NCBI GenBank assembly: GCA_023653115.1
Contig: JAMNXO010000010.1
Location: forward strand, 1 to 64,000
Direction of reading: 5' to 3'
DNA from: Erythrobacter sp.
GTDB taxonomy: Bacteria; Pseudomonadota; Alphaproteobacteria; Sphingomonadales; Sphingomonadaceae
Length of the DNA: 64,000 bases
Part shown: piece by piece, positions 9,026 to 18,197 of the stretch
Layout: every line of letters starts with the position of its first letter
Position numbering within the stretch: the stretch's first letter is position 1
Notes under the pieces: generated by a model
Databases searched by the model: none
What the model saw: only the letters and a program-made list of their open reading frames with translations
What the model was told of the DNA's origin: nothing
Program-made: the position numbers and the translations under genes

Positions 9026-11017
9026 ATGCCGTCCCAGTCCTCCGATCTTTCCGCGGCACAGACCGGGTGGCATCGCCCCGAACGCTGGCAGCCGCATCTG
9101 GCGCTCGGCATCACCGGTCACCGCGCCAGCAACCCTTCGTTTTGCGCCCATGGCCCGGCGATTGGCGCCGCGCTGACCGCTCTGTTCACGCGCATCGAGA
9201 CGATCGCGGGCAGCCTGCCGGGCGCGCGCGGCACGCCGCGGCTGCACAGCCTGCTGGTGGACGGCACCGATCAGATTGCCGCCGATCTTGCGCTGGCGCG
9301 GGGTTGGGAACTGGTGGTGCCGCTGCCGTTCGGGGCCGATCTCAACCTTGCGATCAACGCGCATCCCGAAACCACCGCCGATGCCGCCGCACTGTGCCGG
9401 GGCAAGCCCGCTGCCGACCCGGCGGTCGAGGCGCGTGCCGCTGCGATTCGCGACATCACCGCGCGCGCGCACCTGTTCGAACTGGCTGACCGCGACGCCG
9501 AAGTCGAAGCGCTGTGGCTCGCCAGTCTCGCCGCGCCCGATGACCGCGTTGCCGCCCGCGCCTATGAAGCGCTCGCCTCGGACAATGTCGCGCTGGCTGG
9601 CCGCGTGATGATCGAGCGCACCGATCTGGTGGTCGCGGTGTGGGACGGCAAGATTGCCAATCTGCCCGGCGGCACCGGCCACACCGTCACCGCCGCGCTC
9701 GCCATGGGCACGCCGGTGCTGTTGATCGATCCCGCAGTGCCTGAAGGCTGGTCGATCCTCACCCGCCCCGAAGAACTCGCGCAGGTTCGCGATGGCGCGC
9801 CCGATCAGGCCCGGCTCGAAGCGATCATCCGCGCCGCCGTGGTGTCCGAAGGCTGGAGCCCGGCGCTGCTCGATCACGAGATATGGCGCAGCCGCAGCAG
9901 TCATGCCTTCGGCTTCTATCGCCGGATCGAGCGGGTGTTCGGCGGCGGGCCGCGGGCGTTCGGCTCGCTCAGTGTCACCTACGAAGCGCCTGACGCGATT
10001 GCGGCTGGCAGCGGCGCAGGCCTCCTCGCGGCAGCAACCGCCATGCCCGGCGGCGATGCGCAGGTGGCCGAGCGGCTGCGCGGCGAGGTGCTGCCGATGT
10101 TCGCCTTTGCCGATGGTGTCGCCAGCCGCCTTGCCGATGCCTATCGCAGCGGAATGTGCGTGAACTTCGTGCTCGCCGCGCTGGCGGTGATGACCGGCAT
10201 CCTGTTCCTGCCCACCGGGCTTGGCGCGATCAAATGGGTTTTCGCAGCGGCCGAGCTGCTGCTGCTTGTCGGCATCCTCGTGCTCACCGCGGCCGGATCC
10301 CGGCGCGGGTGGCACCGGCGCTGGTTCGAACTGCGCCGCGTCGCCGAATATCTGCGCCACGCGCCCGGGCTGCTGCTGCTCGGCGTGTCACGGCCAACGG
10401 GGCGGTGGCCGAGGAAGGGCGGCGGCGGTGACAGTGCCGAATGGCCCGAGCACTTCGCCCGCCACGCCCTGCGCGCCGTCGGCCTGCCGCATGCGCGCCT
10501 CACCCGCGACTATCTGCGCGCCGGGCTTCAAGGCGTGGCGCTGCCCCATGTCAGCGCCCAGCGGACCTATCACGAAGGCAAGGCCCACCGGCTGGAGGCC
10601 GTGCACCACGGGCTCGACCGGGCGGCGGAGACCTGCTTCGCGCTCGCGGTCGCCTCGGTCTCGGCCTATCTGCTGTGCAAGCTGGGCGGGATGGCCGGGA
10701 TGCTGCCCAAATCCTTGGCCGATGATCTCTCGCCGTTGCTGACCTTCTTCGGCGTCGCCTTCCCGACCCTCGGCGCGAACCTCGCCGGGATCCGCTATTT
10801 CGGCGACTTTGAACGCTTCGCCGCGATCTCGCGGGTGGCGGCGGAAAAGCTGGGCGAGATCGAGGCGCGCATCACGCTGCTGCTGTCGGGCAATGAGGCC
10901 GCGCTGACCTACGCTGCCGCCGCCGACCTGATGCACGCGCTCGACGAGGCGGTGGTGGACGAGATCGAGAGTTGGCAATCGGTGTTCGGCGCCAAGCACC
11001 TCGCGCTACCGGCCTGA
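9026..11017 (+). CDS. SLOG-like nucleotide-binding domain fused to SLATT-like transmembrane region
   Basis: This is a 663-residue protein. The N-terminal half looks like a SLOG/DprA-type Rossmann domain: LALGITGHRAS near residue 30, VDGTDQIAADLALARGWELV near 77-96, and a later VVAVWDGKIANLPGGTGHTV, the usual Gly-rich ligand loop. From residue 377 there are two membrane helices, then RRWFELRRVAEYLRHAPG, a charged helix like those of SLATT effector domains, and two further membrane helices near 537-555 and 569-590. SLOG and SLATT domains are predicted parts of nucleotide-signalled defence systems. No nucleotide synthetase gene is adjacent. The start has GGAGA 11 nt upstream. The domain call is by eye and the function is inferred. 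Confidence 0.72.
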   Translation: MPSQSSDLSAAQTGWHRPERWQPHLALGITGHRASNPSFCAHGPAIGAALTALFTRIETIAGSLPGARGTPRLHSLLVDGTDQIAADLALARGWELVVPLPFGADLNLAINAHPETTADAAALCRGKPAADPAVEARAAAIRDITARAHLFELADRDAEVEALWLASLAAPDDRVAARAYEALASDNVALAGRVMIERTDLVVAVWDGKIANLPGGTGHTVTAALAMGTPVLLIDPAVPEGWSILTRPEELAQVRDGAPDQARLEAIIRAAVVSEGWSPALLDHEIWRSRSSHAFGFYRRIERVFGGGPRAFGSLSVTYEAPDAIAAGSGAGLLAAATAMPGGDAQVAERLRGEVLPMFAFADGVASRLADAYRSGMCVNFVLAALAVMTGILFLPTGLGAIKWVFAAAELLLLVGILVLTAAGSRRGWHRRWFELRRVAEYLRHAPGLLLLGVSRPTGRWPRKGGGGDSAEWPEHFARHALRAVGLPHARLTRDYLRAGLQGVALPHVSAQRTYHEGKAHRLEAVHHGLDRAAETCFALAVASVSAYLLCKLGGMAGMLPKSLADDLSPLLTFFGVAFPTLGANLAGIRYFGDFERFAAISRVAAEKLGEIEARITLLLSGNEAALTYAAAADLMHALDEAVVDEIESWQSVFGAKHLALPA

Positions 11018-11020
11018 GTG

Positions 11021-11704
11021 ATGCGGCGGCTCCCCATTGCGTTGGCGGGGGCTGCAATGCTTGCCTTGGCAAGCGGCGCGGCGGCGGCGGACAAGCCTGC
11101 CCCTGGCCACCTGTGCGGCTCGGGCAAGAATGCAGCGATCTGCTTTGCTTCGGTGGACCGGGGCGGCCATCTTTCCGCCGGAGATCGCGCCAAGCTTGCG
11201 GCGGCCGCGCCCGTCGCCATCGATATTGTCAGCGCGCCGCAATTCGCCGCCGAACTGGCTGCCTTTCACGCAAGCCTGCCCAGGCGCTGGGTGAAGGAGA
11301 ACCGCTACTGGCGCGGGTTTGATCCGGCACAGGCCGCAGCGGCCGTCCGCGACGCCTTTGCGGGCCTGCATATCGAGACAAGGGGCGGCGCGAAGGCACG
11401 CTGGAGCAGCGAGTTTTCTGGCAACCTCGCTTACGAGGGCAGCACGGACAAGCGCACCGGCGAGCGCTATATCATGCTCAACCGCTACCGGCTGGACCGG
11501 CCGCTGGGCGGGCTGGTGGCGACCTATGTGCACGAAGTGGCGCACAAGGGCGGCTATTCCCACCGCCCCGGCCAGACCCGCGACCAGAAATGCGAGCCGC
11601 CCTACGTGATGGGCCAAATCGCCCGCAAACTGGCGGAGCCCGACAAGTGGGCAAGCTTTGTCGCGGGCAAGAACGCCTGCCGTTTCTGGCGCGAGGCTGG
11701 CTGA
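11021..11704 (+). CDS. secreted protein with metzincin-type zinc motif
   Basis: This 227-residue protein has a signal peptide (MRRLPIALAGAAMLALASG, cleavage near AAA). The mature part has Cys32/Cys41 and Cys191/Cys220, possible disulfides. Residues 171-181 read HEVAHKGGYSH, an exact HExxHxxGxxH pattern, the zinc site of metzincin metallopeptidases. A Met-turn follows poorly if at all, with YVM at about residues 195-197 (YVMGQ). It starts 3 nt after the SLOG-transmembrane gene, so the two are probably cotranscribed. A GTG codon immediately before the ATG (11018) is an alternative start. The substrate is unknown, and peptidase activity is an inference from the motif. Confidence 0.75.
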   Translation: MRRLPIALAGAAMLALASGAAAADKPAPGHLCGSGKNAAICFASVDRGGHLSAGDRAKLAAAAPVAIDIVSAPQFAAELAAFHASLPRRWVKENRYWRGFDPAQAAAAVRDAFAGLHIETRGGAKARWSSEFSGNLAYEGSTDKRTGERYIMLNRYRLDRPLGGLVATYVHEVAHKGGYSHRPGQTRDQKCEPPYVMGQIARKLAEPDKWASFVAGKNACRFWREAG

Positions 11705-11739
11705 ACGGGCGTCCGCTAAAAGGCCAAGGTTTGGGGGAA

Positions 11740-11813
<74 letters not shown>

Positions 11814-11875
11814 CCGCTCGGCAGCGCCAATGCCACTATGCAGGGGCGCTCGTCAATATTGGCGTTGACTTGAGG

Positions 11876-12748
11876 TCAGGCGCTCACCGCCATGTTGTCG
11901 ATCAGCCGGGTGCCGCCGATCCGCGCGGCTATGAGCAGGCGCGCAGGCGTCTCGCCCAGCACGGTGAGCGGAGCGAGGCTCGTGCTATCGGCCAGCTCGG
12001 CATAATCGACGCTGGCAAAACCCGCCGCGATCACCTCCGCTTGCAGCGCCGCCAGCGCGCCTGCCACATCCGCGCCGCCTTCGATCGCGGCGATCGCGGT
12101 GCGCATTGCGCGCGGCAGGGCGGCGGCAGCAGCGCGCTGCTCGGCCGAGAGGTAACGGTTGCGGCTCGACATCGCCAAGCCATCCGCCTCGCGCACCGTC
12201 GGCACGCCGATGATGCTCTCGGCGCAGGGCAGGGCAAGATCGAGATCGCGCGCCATGGCCCGGATAACGGCGAGCTGCTGGTAATCCTTCTCCCCGAACA
12301 GCGCGACATCGGGCTGGACCTGGTTGAACAGCTTGCACACCACGGTGGCGACCCCGTCAAAATGGCCGGGCCGGGCGGCGCCGCACAGGCCGTCGCTCAC
12401 GCCTGCCACGCTGATATTGGTGACGAAGCCCGCCGGATACATCTCGCTGACGGTCGGCGCCCACAGCAGCGCGCAGCCCTCGGCCTCCAGCAGCGCGGCA
12501 TCCTCAGCCAGCTGGCGAGGATAGGCATCGAGATCCTCGTTCGGGCCGAATTGCTTGGGATTGACGAAGATCGAGGCGACCACGTGATCGGCCTCTTCGC
12601 GCGCGCGGCGCACCAGTGTCAGGTGGCCTTCGTGCAGCGCGCCCATGGTCGGCACGAGCGCGATCCGGCCTCTGCCTTGCCCCACACCGTCTTGGCGCAG
12701 TGCCGCCACCGCATTTCTCAACACATCGCGGGTCGTTGCAATTTGCAC
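11876..12748 (-). CDS. panC: pantothenate synthetase
   Basis: This 290-residue cytoplasmic enzyme joins pantoate and beta-alanine using ATP, the last step of pantothenate (vitamin B5) synthesis. Visible motifs are [10 protein letters not shown] (the HIGH-type ATP site), FGEKDYQQL, and SSRNRYLS (KMSKS-like loop). The length is close to the family norm of about 280. I chose the GTG at 12748 because AGGGGAAGG lies just upstream on the minus strand and the protein then begins QIATTRDVL, as homologues do. The longer open frame to 13039 runs into mipZ and is not real. It is divergent from mipZ with a 114-nt gap. Confidence 0.95.
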   Translation of the reverse strand: MQIATTRDVLRNAVAALRQDGVGQGRGRIALVPTMGALHEGHLTLVRRAREEADHVVASIFVNPKQFGPNEDLDAYPRQLAEDAALLEAEGCALLWAPTVSEMYPAGFVTNISVAGVSDGLCGAARPGHFDGVATVVCKLFNQVQPDVALFGEKDYQQLAVIRAMARDLDLALPCAESIIGVPTVREADGLAMSSRNRYLSAEQRAAAAALPRAMRTAIAAIEGGADVAGALAALQAEVIAAGFASVDYAELADSTSLAPLTVLGETPARLLIAARIGGTRLIDNMAVSA

Positions 12749-12862
12749 GGGCCTTCCCCTGCCACTAGAACCGGAGGCATCCCTAGCCGTGGCTTTGCGC
12801 TTTTTGAAGCGTAGCCGCCGCGCGGCGGGGCAAAAGCGTGAAACAAGAGGTTTTCGATCATC

Positions 12863-13699
12863 ATGGCCAGCACTGCCCCTGCGCGGCGGATCCCCGGCAA
12901 GGCCCACCGCATCGTCTTCGCCAACGAGAAGGGCGGCACCGGCAAATCGACCACGGCGGTGCACGTCGCGGTGGCGCTTTCCTATCTCGGGGCACGGGTG
13001 GCTTCGCTCGATCTCGATCCGCGCCAGCGCACCATGCACCGCTATATCGAGAACCGCCTCGCCACGCTGGAAAAGCGCCAGCTGACCTTGCCGACGCCTG
13101 ATTGCGAGGTGTTCCGTGGAGAAACGCCCGAAGAACTGCTCGCCGCAATCAGCCGGTTGGAGGCGACCTGCGATTTCCTGATCATCGACAATCCCGGCCG
13201 CGATGATCCCTTCGCCCGCATCGCGGTGGAGAATGCCGATACGCTGGTGACCCCGATGAACGACAGCTTCGTCGATTTCGATCTCATCGGGCAGGTTGAT
13301 GCCGAGACCTTCAAGGTGCGCAAGCTGAGCTTCTTTGCCGAACTCATCTGGGAGGCACGGCTAAAGCGCAGCCGCATGACGATCGAGGGCCAGCGCCCCG
13401 AGATGGACTGGATCGTGGTGCGCAATCGCACCGGCCACGTCGAAGCCCGCAACATGGCGCGCTTGCAAAAGGCGCTGACCGAGATGGCCAAGCGGGTCGG
13501 ATTCCGGGTGACGCAGGGGCTTTCCGAACGCGTGATCTACCGCGAGCTGTTCCCGTCGGGCCTGACGCTGCTCGACAAGGGTTATCTGGGGGAGCTCGGC
13601 ACCAGCCACCTCGTCGCGCGGCAGGAATTGCGCAACCTGGTGAAGGCGCTGAACCTGCCTGATTTCACCCGCGCGCAGAACGAGCTGGAACTGGCGTGA
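12863..13699 (+). CDS. mipZ: cell division positioning ATPase MipZ
   Basis: This 278-residue ParA/MinD-family ATPase has the deviant Walker [10 protein letters not shown] at residues 22-30, LDLDPRQRT near 49-57, and the MipZ-type [11 protein letters not shown] near 109-119, then [16 protein letters not shown]. In Caulobacter, MipZ binds the ParB-parS complex at the origin and forms a gradient that blocks FtsZ assembly near the poles. Its length and motifs separate it from plasmid ParA. A consensus parS site lies about 4.4 kb downstream at 18078. The stop overlaps the start of the next gene by 4 nt. Confidence 0.95.
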   Translation: MASTAPARRIPGKAHRIVFANEKGGTGKSTTAVHVAVALSYLGARVASLDLDPRQRTMHRYIENRLATLEKRQLTLPTPDCEVFRGETPEELLAAISRLEATCDFLIIDNPGRDDPFARIAVENADTLVTPMNDSFVDFDLIGQVDAETFKVRKLSFFAELIWEARLKRSRMTIEGQRPEMDWIVVRNRTGHVEARNMARLQKALTEMAKRVGFRVTQGLSERVIYRELFPSGLTLLDKGYLGELGTSHLVARQELRNLVKALNLPDFTRAQNELELA

Positions 13700-13995
13700 A
13701 ATATCTCCTGCTGATCGCAGCCGTGTGCATCTTCTGCCGCTGGGCGCTCGGCAAGTGGCCGTGGGAGTTTCTGCGCGCGCCCTCCACCCGCAGCCAGGCG
13801 GTGTTCCGCGCGCGCAAGCTGCTCGGAGTGGAAGCCGGAGCGAGCCGCGAGGAAATCGTCGCCGCGCACCGCCGCCTGACGGCGTTGGTGCATCCCGATA
13901 TCGGCGGCACCAATGCCGCGATGCAGGAAGCCAATGCCGCGCGCGATCTGTTGCTCGACGAGCTGCCGTCGCCCGGTGCCAGGAACCTCGACTAG
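13696..13995 (+). CDS. membrane-anchored J-domain protein
   Basis: This 99-residue protein starts at a GTG overlapping the mipZ stop (GTGA). Residues 1-18 are hydrophobic and could anchor it in the membrane. Residues about 38-90 form a short C-terminal J-domain, with the HPD tripeptide in [19 protein letters not shown]. This arrangement resembles TIM14/Pam18-like DnaJ proteins. It should recruit and stimulate an Hsp70 (DnaK) at the membrane. Coupling to mipZ suggests coordinated synthesis, but a shared function is not established. Confidence 0.85.
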   Translation: MKYLLLIAAVCIFCRWALGKWPWEFLRAPSTRSQAVFRARKLLGVEAGASREEIVAAHRRLTALVHPDIGGTNAAMQEANAARDLLLDELPSPGARNLD

Positions 13996-14135
13996 GGGCA
14001 GCCACGCAGCATCGCGGGATTGACACAATCGCGCGGCAGGGGTTTGGCCTGAACCTGGCAGGTTGGCGCGAATGTTGTCGCTTTCCCGCCCGTTATCCGC
14101 GTAACCGCGCCCTGAGCGGCAAGGAGAGCTCCCTC

Positions 14136-15551
14136 ATGCATCACCACTTCCACCCAACCGTGCTGCGCGAATACGACATTCGCGGGATTATCGGCGAGAC
14201 GCTGGGGGCGGAGGATGCGCGCGCGATCGGGCGCGCGTTCGGCACGCTGCTGCGCGAGGCTGGTGGGAAGACAGTCGCGGTCGGCTATGATGGGCGGGTC
14301 AGCTCGCCGATGCTGGAACACGCGCTGGTCGAAGGGCTCACCGCGAGCGGATGCGACGTGGTGCGGATCGGTCTGAGCGCGACCCCGATGCTCTATTATG
14401 CCGAAGCGTCAGCCGAACAGGTGGATGGCGGCATTCAGATAACTGGCAGCCATAATCCCCCCAATTACAATGGCTTCAAGATGGTATTTCTGGGCCGGCC
14501 GTTCTTCGGTGCCGACATCCACAAGCTCGGGAAACTGGCAGCAGACGGGGCGTTCGCCAGCGGCACGGGCGAAGTCACCACGCGCGATATCATGGGCGAG
14601 TATGTCGAGCGCCTCCTCAAGGGACTGGACGGAATCGATCTCCATGCGCTCGAAGGGCTGCGGGTCGGCTGGGATGCCGGCAACGGCGCGGCTGGCCCCG
14701 CGCTCGAGGCGCTGGCGGCCCGGCTGCCGGGGGAACATCATCTGCTGTTTACCGAAGTTGACGGACATTTTCCCAACCACCATCCTGATCCGACTGTGGA
14801 GGCCAACCTCGTCGATTTGCGCGCCCTCGTCGCTGAGAAGCAGCTCGATTTCGGAGTGGCTTTTGATGGCGACGGAGACCGGATCGGCGCGATCGATGGA
14901 ACCGGCCGGGTGATCTGGGGCGATCAGCTTTTGATGATCTATGCCGAAGATCTGCTCAAAACCCGCCCGAATGCGACCATTATCGCCGATGTGAAGGCCA
15001 GCCGCGCGCTGTTTGACCGGGTCGCCGAGCTCGGCGGGCAGCCGTTGATGTGGAAGACCGGCCACTCGCTGATCAAATCCAAAATGAAGGAAACCGGCGC
15101 GCCGCTGGCGGGCGAGATGAGCGGCCACGTGTTCTTCGCCGATGATTACTACGGCTTCGACGATGCGCTGTATGCCGGCGTCCGGCTGCTGGCGGCTTCG
15201 GCGCGGCTGGGCAAATCGGTGACCGAACTGCGCGGCGCGATCCCGCCGATGCTCAACACGCCGGAAATGCGCTTCCAGGTCGACGAGAGCCGCAAGTTTG
15301 CGGCGATGGACGAAATCGCCGCAAGGCTCACCACCGCGCCCGGGCCCGAGGTCGAGAGTGTCAACGCGACCGACGGCGTGCGGGTCAACACGGCCGACGG
15401 CTGGTGGCTGCTGCGCGCCTCGAACACACAGGATGTGCTGGTCGCCCGCGCCGAAAGCGAAACGCCCGAGGGGCTCGAGCGGCTGCTGGCACAGATCGAC
15501 GCCCAGCTGGCGGCATCGGGGCTGGAACGCGGGGAAAGCGTCGGGCATTGA
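14136..15551 (+). CDS. phosphomannomutase / phosphoglucomutase
   Basis: This is a 471-residue alpha-D-phosphohexomutase. It carries the catalytic phosphoserine loop [15 protein letters not shown] (Ser105), the Mg2+ loop [12 protein letters not shown], the sugar-binding GEMSGHVFF and a C-terminal phosphate-binding domain. It interconverts hexose 6- and 1-phosphates, supplying mannose-1-P or glucose-1-P for GDP-mannose, lipopolysaccharide or exopolysaccharide synthesis. Closest type by eye is AlgC/ManB. The start at 14136 has AAGGAGAG 8 nt upstream; longer frames upstream overlap the J-domain gene and are not supported. The next gene begins 31 nt downstream. Confidence 0.93.
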   Translation: MHHHFHPTVLREYDIRGIIGETLGAEDARAIGRAFGTLLREAGGKTVAVGYDGRVSSPMLEHALVEGLTASGCDVVRIGLSATPMLYYAEASAEQVDGGIQITGSHNPPNYNGFKMVFLGRPFFGADIHKLGKLAADGAFASGTGEVTTRDIMGEYVERLLKGLDGIDLHALEGLRVGWDAGNGAAGPALEALAARLPGEHHLLFTEVDGHFPNHHPDPTVEANLVDLRALVAEKQLDFGVAFDGDGDRIGAIDGTGRVIWGDQLLMIYAEDLLKTRPNATIIADVKASRALFDRVAELGGQPLMWKTGHSLIKSKMKETGAPLAGEMSGHVFFADDYYGFDDALYAGVRLLAASARLGKSVTELRGAIPPMLNTPEMRFQVDESRKFAAMDEIAARLTTAPGPEVESVNATDGVRVNTADGWWLLRASNTQDVLVARAESETPEGLERLLAQIDAQLAASGLERGESVGH

Positions 15552-15582
15552 TGTCGGGCGCGCGGCGCTCCATGTCGCATCG

Positions 15583-18060
15583 ATGACCGCGCCGCCTGCT
15601 CAGATCCCGCATGAAATCGCCGCGTGGTTCGCCGGGCGCGGCTGGCGGGTGCGGCGGCATCAGCTCGCAATGCTGGAACAGGCCCGCGCCGGCGCCCATG
15701 CGCTGCTGGTGGCCGATACCGGTGCGGGCAAGACGCTGGCGGGCTTTCTGCCGACGCTGTGCGACTTTGCGCCCTCGGTGGTTGTGCCGCCGCCGGATGG
15801 CCTGCACACGCTCTACGTCTCGCCGCTGAAGGCGCTGGCGCAGGATGTGAAGCGCAACCTGCTCACCCCGATTGACGAGATCGGGCTGCCCATCAAGGTC
15901 GAGACCCGCAGCGGCGATACTCCGTCAGACCGCAAGAAACGCCAGCGCGAGCGCCCGCCGCATATCCTGCTGACGACGCCCGAGAGCCTCTCGCTGCTGC
16001 TGTCCTATCCCGAGAGCGCCGAGCTGTTTGCGAGCCTCAAACGCATCGTGATCGACGAGGTGCACGCCTTTGCCACCGACAAGCGCGGCGATCTGCTGGC
16101 GCTCAGCCTTGCGCGGCTCCATGCGCTCGCCCCGCAGGCGCAGCGGGTGGCGCTGTCGGCGACGCTCGCCAATCCCCGCGACTTTCAGGAATGGCTCGCG
16201 CCCCAAACCGGCGAGGCAGGCGAGATCGCCGCTGCCGCGCTCGTGATCGGAGAAGAGGGCGCTGAACCCGAGGTCGAGATCCTGCTCCCGATCGCAGAGC
16301 GCGTGCCGTGGGGCGGCCATGCCGGGCGCTGGGCTGTCCCTCAGCTTTACGCGGCGATCAAGGCCAACCGCACCACGCTGGTCTTCACCAACACGCGCTT
16401 TCTGGCCGAGTTCATCTTCCAGTGCCTGTGGGAGGAGAACGCCGATCACCTGCCGATCGGCATCCACCACGGCAGCCTTTCGGTCGAAGCGCGGCGCAAG
16501 GTCGAGGAAGCCATGGCGCGCGGGGAATTGCGCGCGCTGGTGTGCACCGCGAGCCTCGATCTGGGGATCGACTGGGGCGATATTGATCTGGTTGTGCAGA
16601 TGGGCGCGCCCAAGGGTTCCTCGCGCCTGCTCCAGCGGATCGGGCGGGCAGGGCACCGGCTCGATACGCCCAGCCGCGCGGTGCTGGTGCCGGGCAACCG
16701 CTTCGAATTCCTTGAAGCGATGGCGGCCAAGGATGCGGTCGACGAAGGCCAGCGCGATGGCGAGGCGTTCCGCCCCGGCGGGCTCGATGTGCTGGCCCAG
16801 CACGTGATGGCGGTGGCCTGCGCCGGGCCATTCCACGAAGCCGCGCTGCTGGCCGAGATACGCTCCAGCCTCGTCTATAGCTGGCTCGACGAGGCGACCT
16901 TCGCCCGCGTGCTCGGGTTCGTGTCGAACGGCGGCTACGCGCTCAAGGCCTATGACCGGTTCCAGCGCATCGTGCGCGATCGTGACGGCACATGGCGGCT
17001 CGCGCACCCCAATCAGGCGCAGCGCCACCGGATGAATGCCGGGATCATCGTCGATTCCGAGATGCTCACCGTGCGCTTCAAGAATGGCCGCAGCCTCGGC
17101 AAGGTCGAGGAGCGGTTCGCCGCGCAGCTCTCGCCCGGCGACACCTTCTTCTTTGCCGGGATGAGCCTCGAGGTTGAAGGGGTGAAGGACATGGACGTGG
17201 TGGTGCGCGCCGCCAAAAAGTCCGCCACCATCCCCTCCTATGGCGGCCTCAGACTGCCGCTCACCACGCATCTGTCCACCCGCGTGCAGGCGATGCTGGC
17301 CGACCGAGCGGGTTGGGGGCGGTTTCCCGATGATGTGCGCGAATGGCTGGAGATGCAGGATTACCGCAGCCGCTTGCCTGCGCCGGGCGAGTTGCTGGTC
17401 GAAAGCTTCCCGCATGGCGGCAAGCATTACACCGCCTATTATACCTTCGAGGGCTGGAACGCGAACCAGAGCCTCGGGATGCTGATCACCCGCCGGATGG
17501 AGGATCGCGGGCTGCTGCCCGCGGGCTTCGTGGCAAATGATTATTGCCTTGCGGTGTGGGGGCTGAAGCCGGTCGATGATCCTGCGCCGCTGCTCTCGCC
17601 CGATATTCTGACGGACGAGTTTGTGGAGTGGGTCACCGAAAGCCACCTGCTGCGCCGCGCCTTTCGCGAAGTGGCGGTGATCAGCGGGCTGGTCGAGCGC
17701 CAGCATCCCGGTCAGCGCAAGAGCGGCAAGCAGGTCACCTTCTCGACCGATCTGATTTACGATGTGCTGCGCAAATACGAGCCCGATCACCTGCTGATCG
17801 AGGCCGCCTGGGCTGATGCGCGCGCGCGGATGACCGATGTGGGGAGGCTCGCCGACCTGCTGGAGCGATCACAGCGGGAACTGGTCCACGTGACGCTCGA
17901 ACGGGTCTCGCCGCTGGCTGTGCCGGTGATGACGATGATCGGCCGCGAGGCGGTGCCGCAGGGCGCGGTGGATGATGAGCTGTTGCTCGAAGCCGAGGGG
18001 CTGATCGCCGCGGCAATGCGGCCGGATGATCCACGTGATGACCTGCACGGGGGGGATTAG
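15583..18060 (+). CDS. Lhr-type DEXH helicase (ligase-associated DNA damage response type)
   Basis: This 825-residue superfamily 2 helicase has motif I ADTGAGKT, motif Ia YVSPLKALAQDV, motif II IDEVHAF, motif III LSATLANP and motif VI QRIGRAGHR, followed by the Lhr-type winged-helix and C-terminal domain. The length of about 820 and the ending fit the family found with a DNA ligase, an exonuclease and a PdeM-type endonuclease in putative DNA repair clusters. None of those partners is adjacent: phosphomannomutase is upstream and the tonB operon is downstream on the other strand. The ATG at 15583 is the first good start after the upstream stop. Confidence 0.88.
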   Translation: MTAPPAQIPHEIAAWFAGRGWRVRRHQLAMLEQARAGAHALLVADTGAGKTLAGFLPTLCDFAPSVVVPPPDGLHTLYVSPLKALAQDVKRNLLTPIDEIGLPIKVETRSGDTPSDRKKRQRERPPHILLTTPESLSLLLSYPESAELFASLKRIVIDEVHAFATDKRGDLLALSLARLHALAPQAQRVALSATLANPRDFQEWLAPQTGEAGEIAAAALVIGEEGAEPEVEILLPIAERVPWGGHAGRWAVPQLYAAIKANRTTLVFTNTRFLAEFIFQCLWEENADHLPIGIHHGSLSVEARRKVEEAMARGELRALVCTASLDLGIDWGDIDLVVQMGAPKGSSRLLQRIGRAGHRLDTPSRAVLVPGNRFEFLEAMAAKDAVDEGQRDGEAFRPGGLDVLAQHVMAVACAGPFHEAALLAEIRSSLVYSWLDEATFARVLGFVSNGGYALKAYDRFQRIVRDRDGTWRLAHPNQAQRHRMNAGIIVDSEMLTVRFKNGRSLGKVEERFAAQLSPGDTFFFAGMSLEVEGVKDMDVVVRAAKKSATIPSYGGLRLPLTTHLSTRVQAMLADRAGWGRFPDDVREWLEMQDYRSRLPAPGELLVESFPHGGKHYTAYYTFEGWNANQSLGMLITRRMEDRGLLPAGFVANDYCLAVWGLKPVDDPAPLLSPDILTDEFVEWVTESHLLRRAFREVAVISGLVERQHPGQRKSGKQVTFSTDLIYDVLRKYEPDHLLIEAAWADARARMTDVGRLADLLERSQRELVHVTLERVSPLAVPVMTMIGREAVPQGAVDDELLLEAEGLIAAAMRPDDPRDDLHGGD

Positions 18061-18077
18061 CGTTTCTGTTCCTGAAA

Positions 18078-18093
18078 TGTTTCACGTGAAACA
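18078..18093. promoter_or_regulatory. parS: parS centromere site (ParB binding)
   Basis: The sequence TGTTTCACGTGAAACA matches the bacterial parS consensus at all 16 positions. It sits at the centre of a perfect 20-bp palindrome at 18076-18095. It lies just after the helicase stop and before a terminator. ParB loading sites of this kind cluster near the replication origin, and MipZ, encoded about 4.4 kb upstream, interacts with ParB. This is the only perfect copy I found in the window. Confidence 0.93.
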
Positions 18094-18126
18094 TTGCCGC
18101 CCGCACCCCCCATTCCCCATGCAAAA

Positions 18127-18154
18127 GGGGCGCTGCGATTGCTCGCAGCGCCCC
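18127..18154 (-). terminator. rho-independent terminator of the tonB-exbB-exbD operon (possibly bidirectional)
   Basis: A perfect 12-bp stem (GGGGCGCTGCGA with TCGCAGCGCCCC) encloses a 4-nt loop. Read on the minus strand it is followed by TTTT, so it fits termination after the last exbD, which ends 44 nt away at 18198. Read on the plus strand it is followed by GTTTGT, so it may also stop transcripts from the helicase gene. Confidence 0.85.
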
Positions 18155-18197
18155 GTTTGTAACCTCGGTCAAAGCCCGCATCGGGCCGACATAGGCC

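Noticed and set aside
8864..10360. Upstream extension of the trypsin-like frame to 10360
   Set aside because: It is antisense to the SLOG-transmembrane gene; the signal peptide and ribosome site at 8863 mark the true start.
4248..11704. A single defence island made of the TIR, SLOG, metzincin and PycTM-like genes
   Set aside because: The PycTM-like gene is 50 kb away and most intervening genes are housekeeping. No integrase, transposase or island boundaries are visible. Each gene is reported separately.
15925..17790. 621-residue minus-strand open frame over the helicase gene
   Set aside because: The coding strand has clear helicase motifs; the opposite frame has none.
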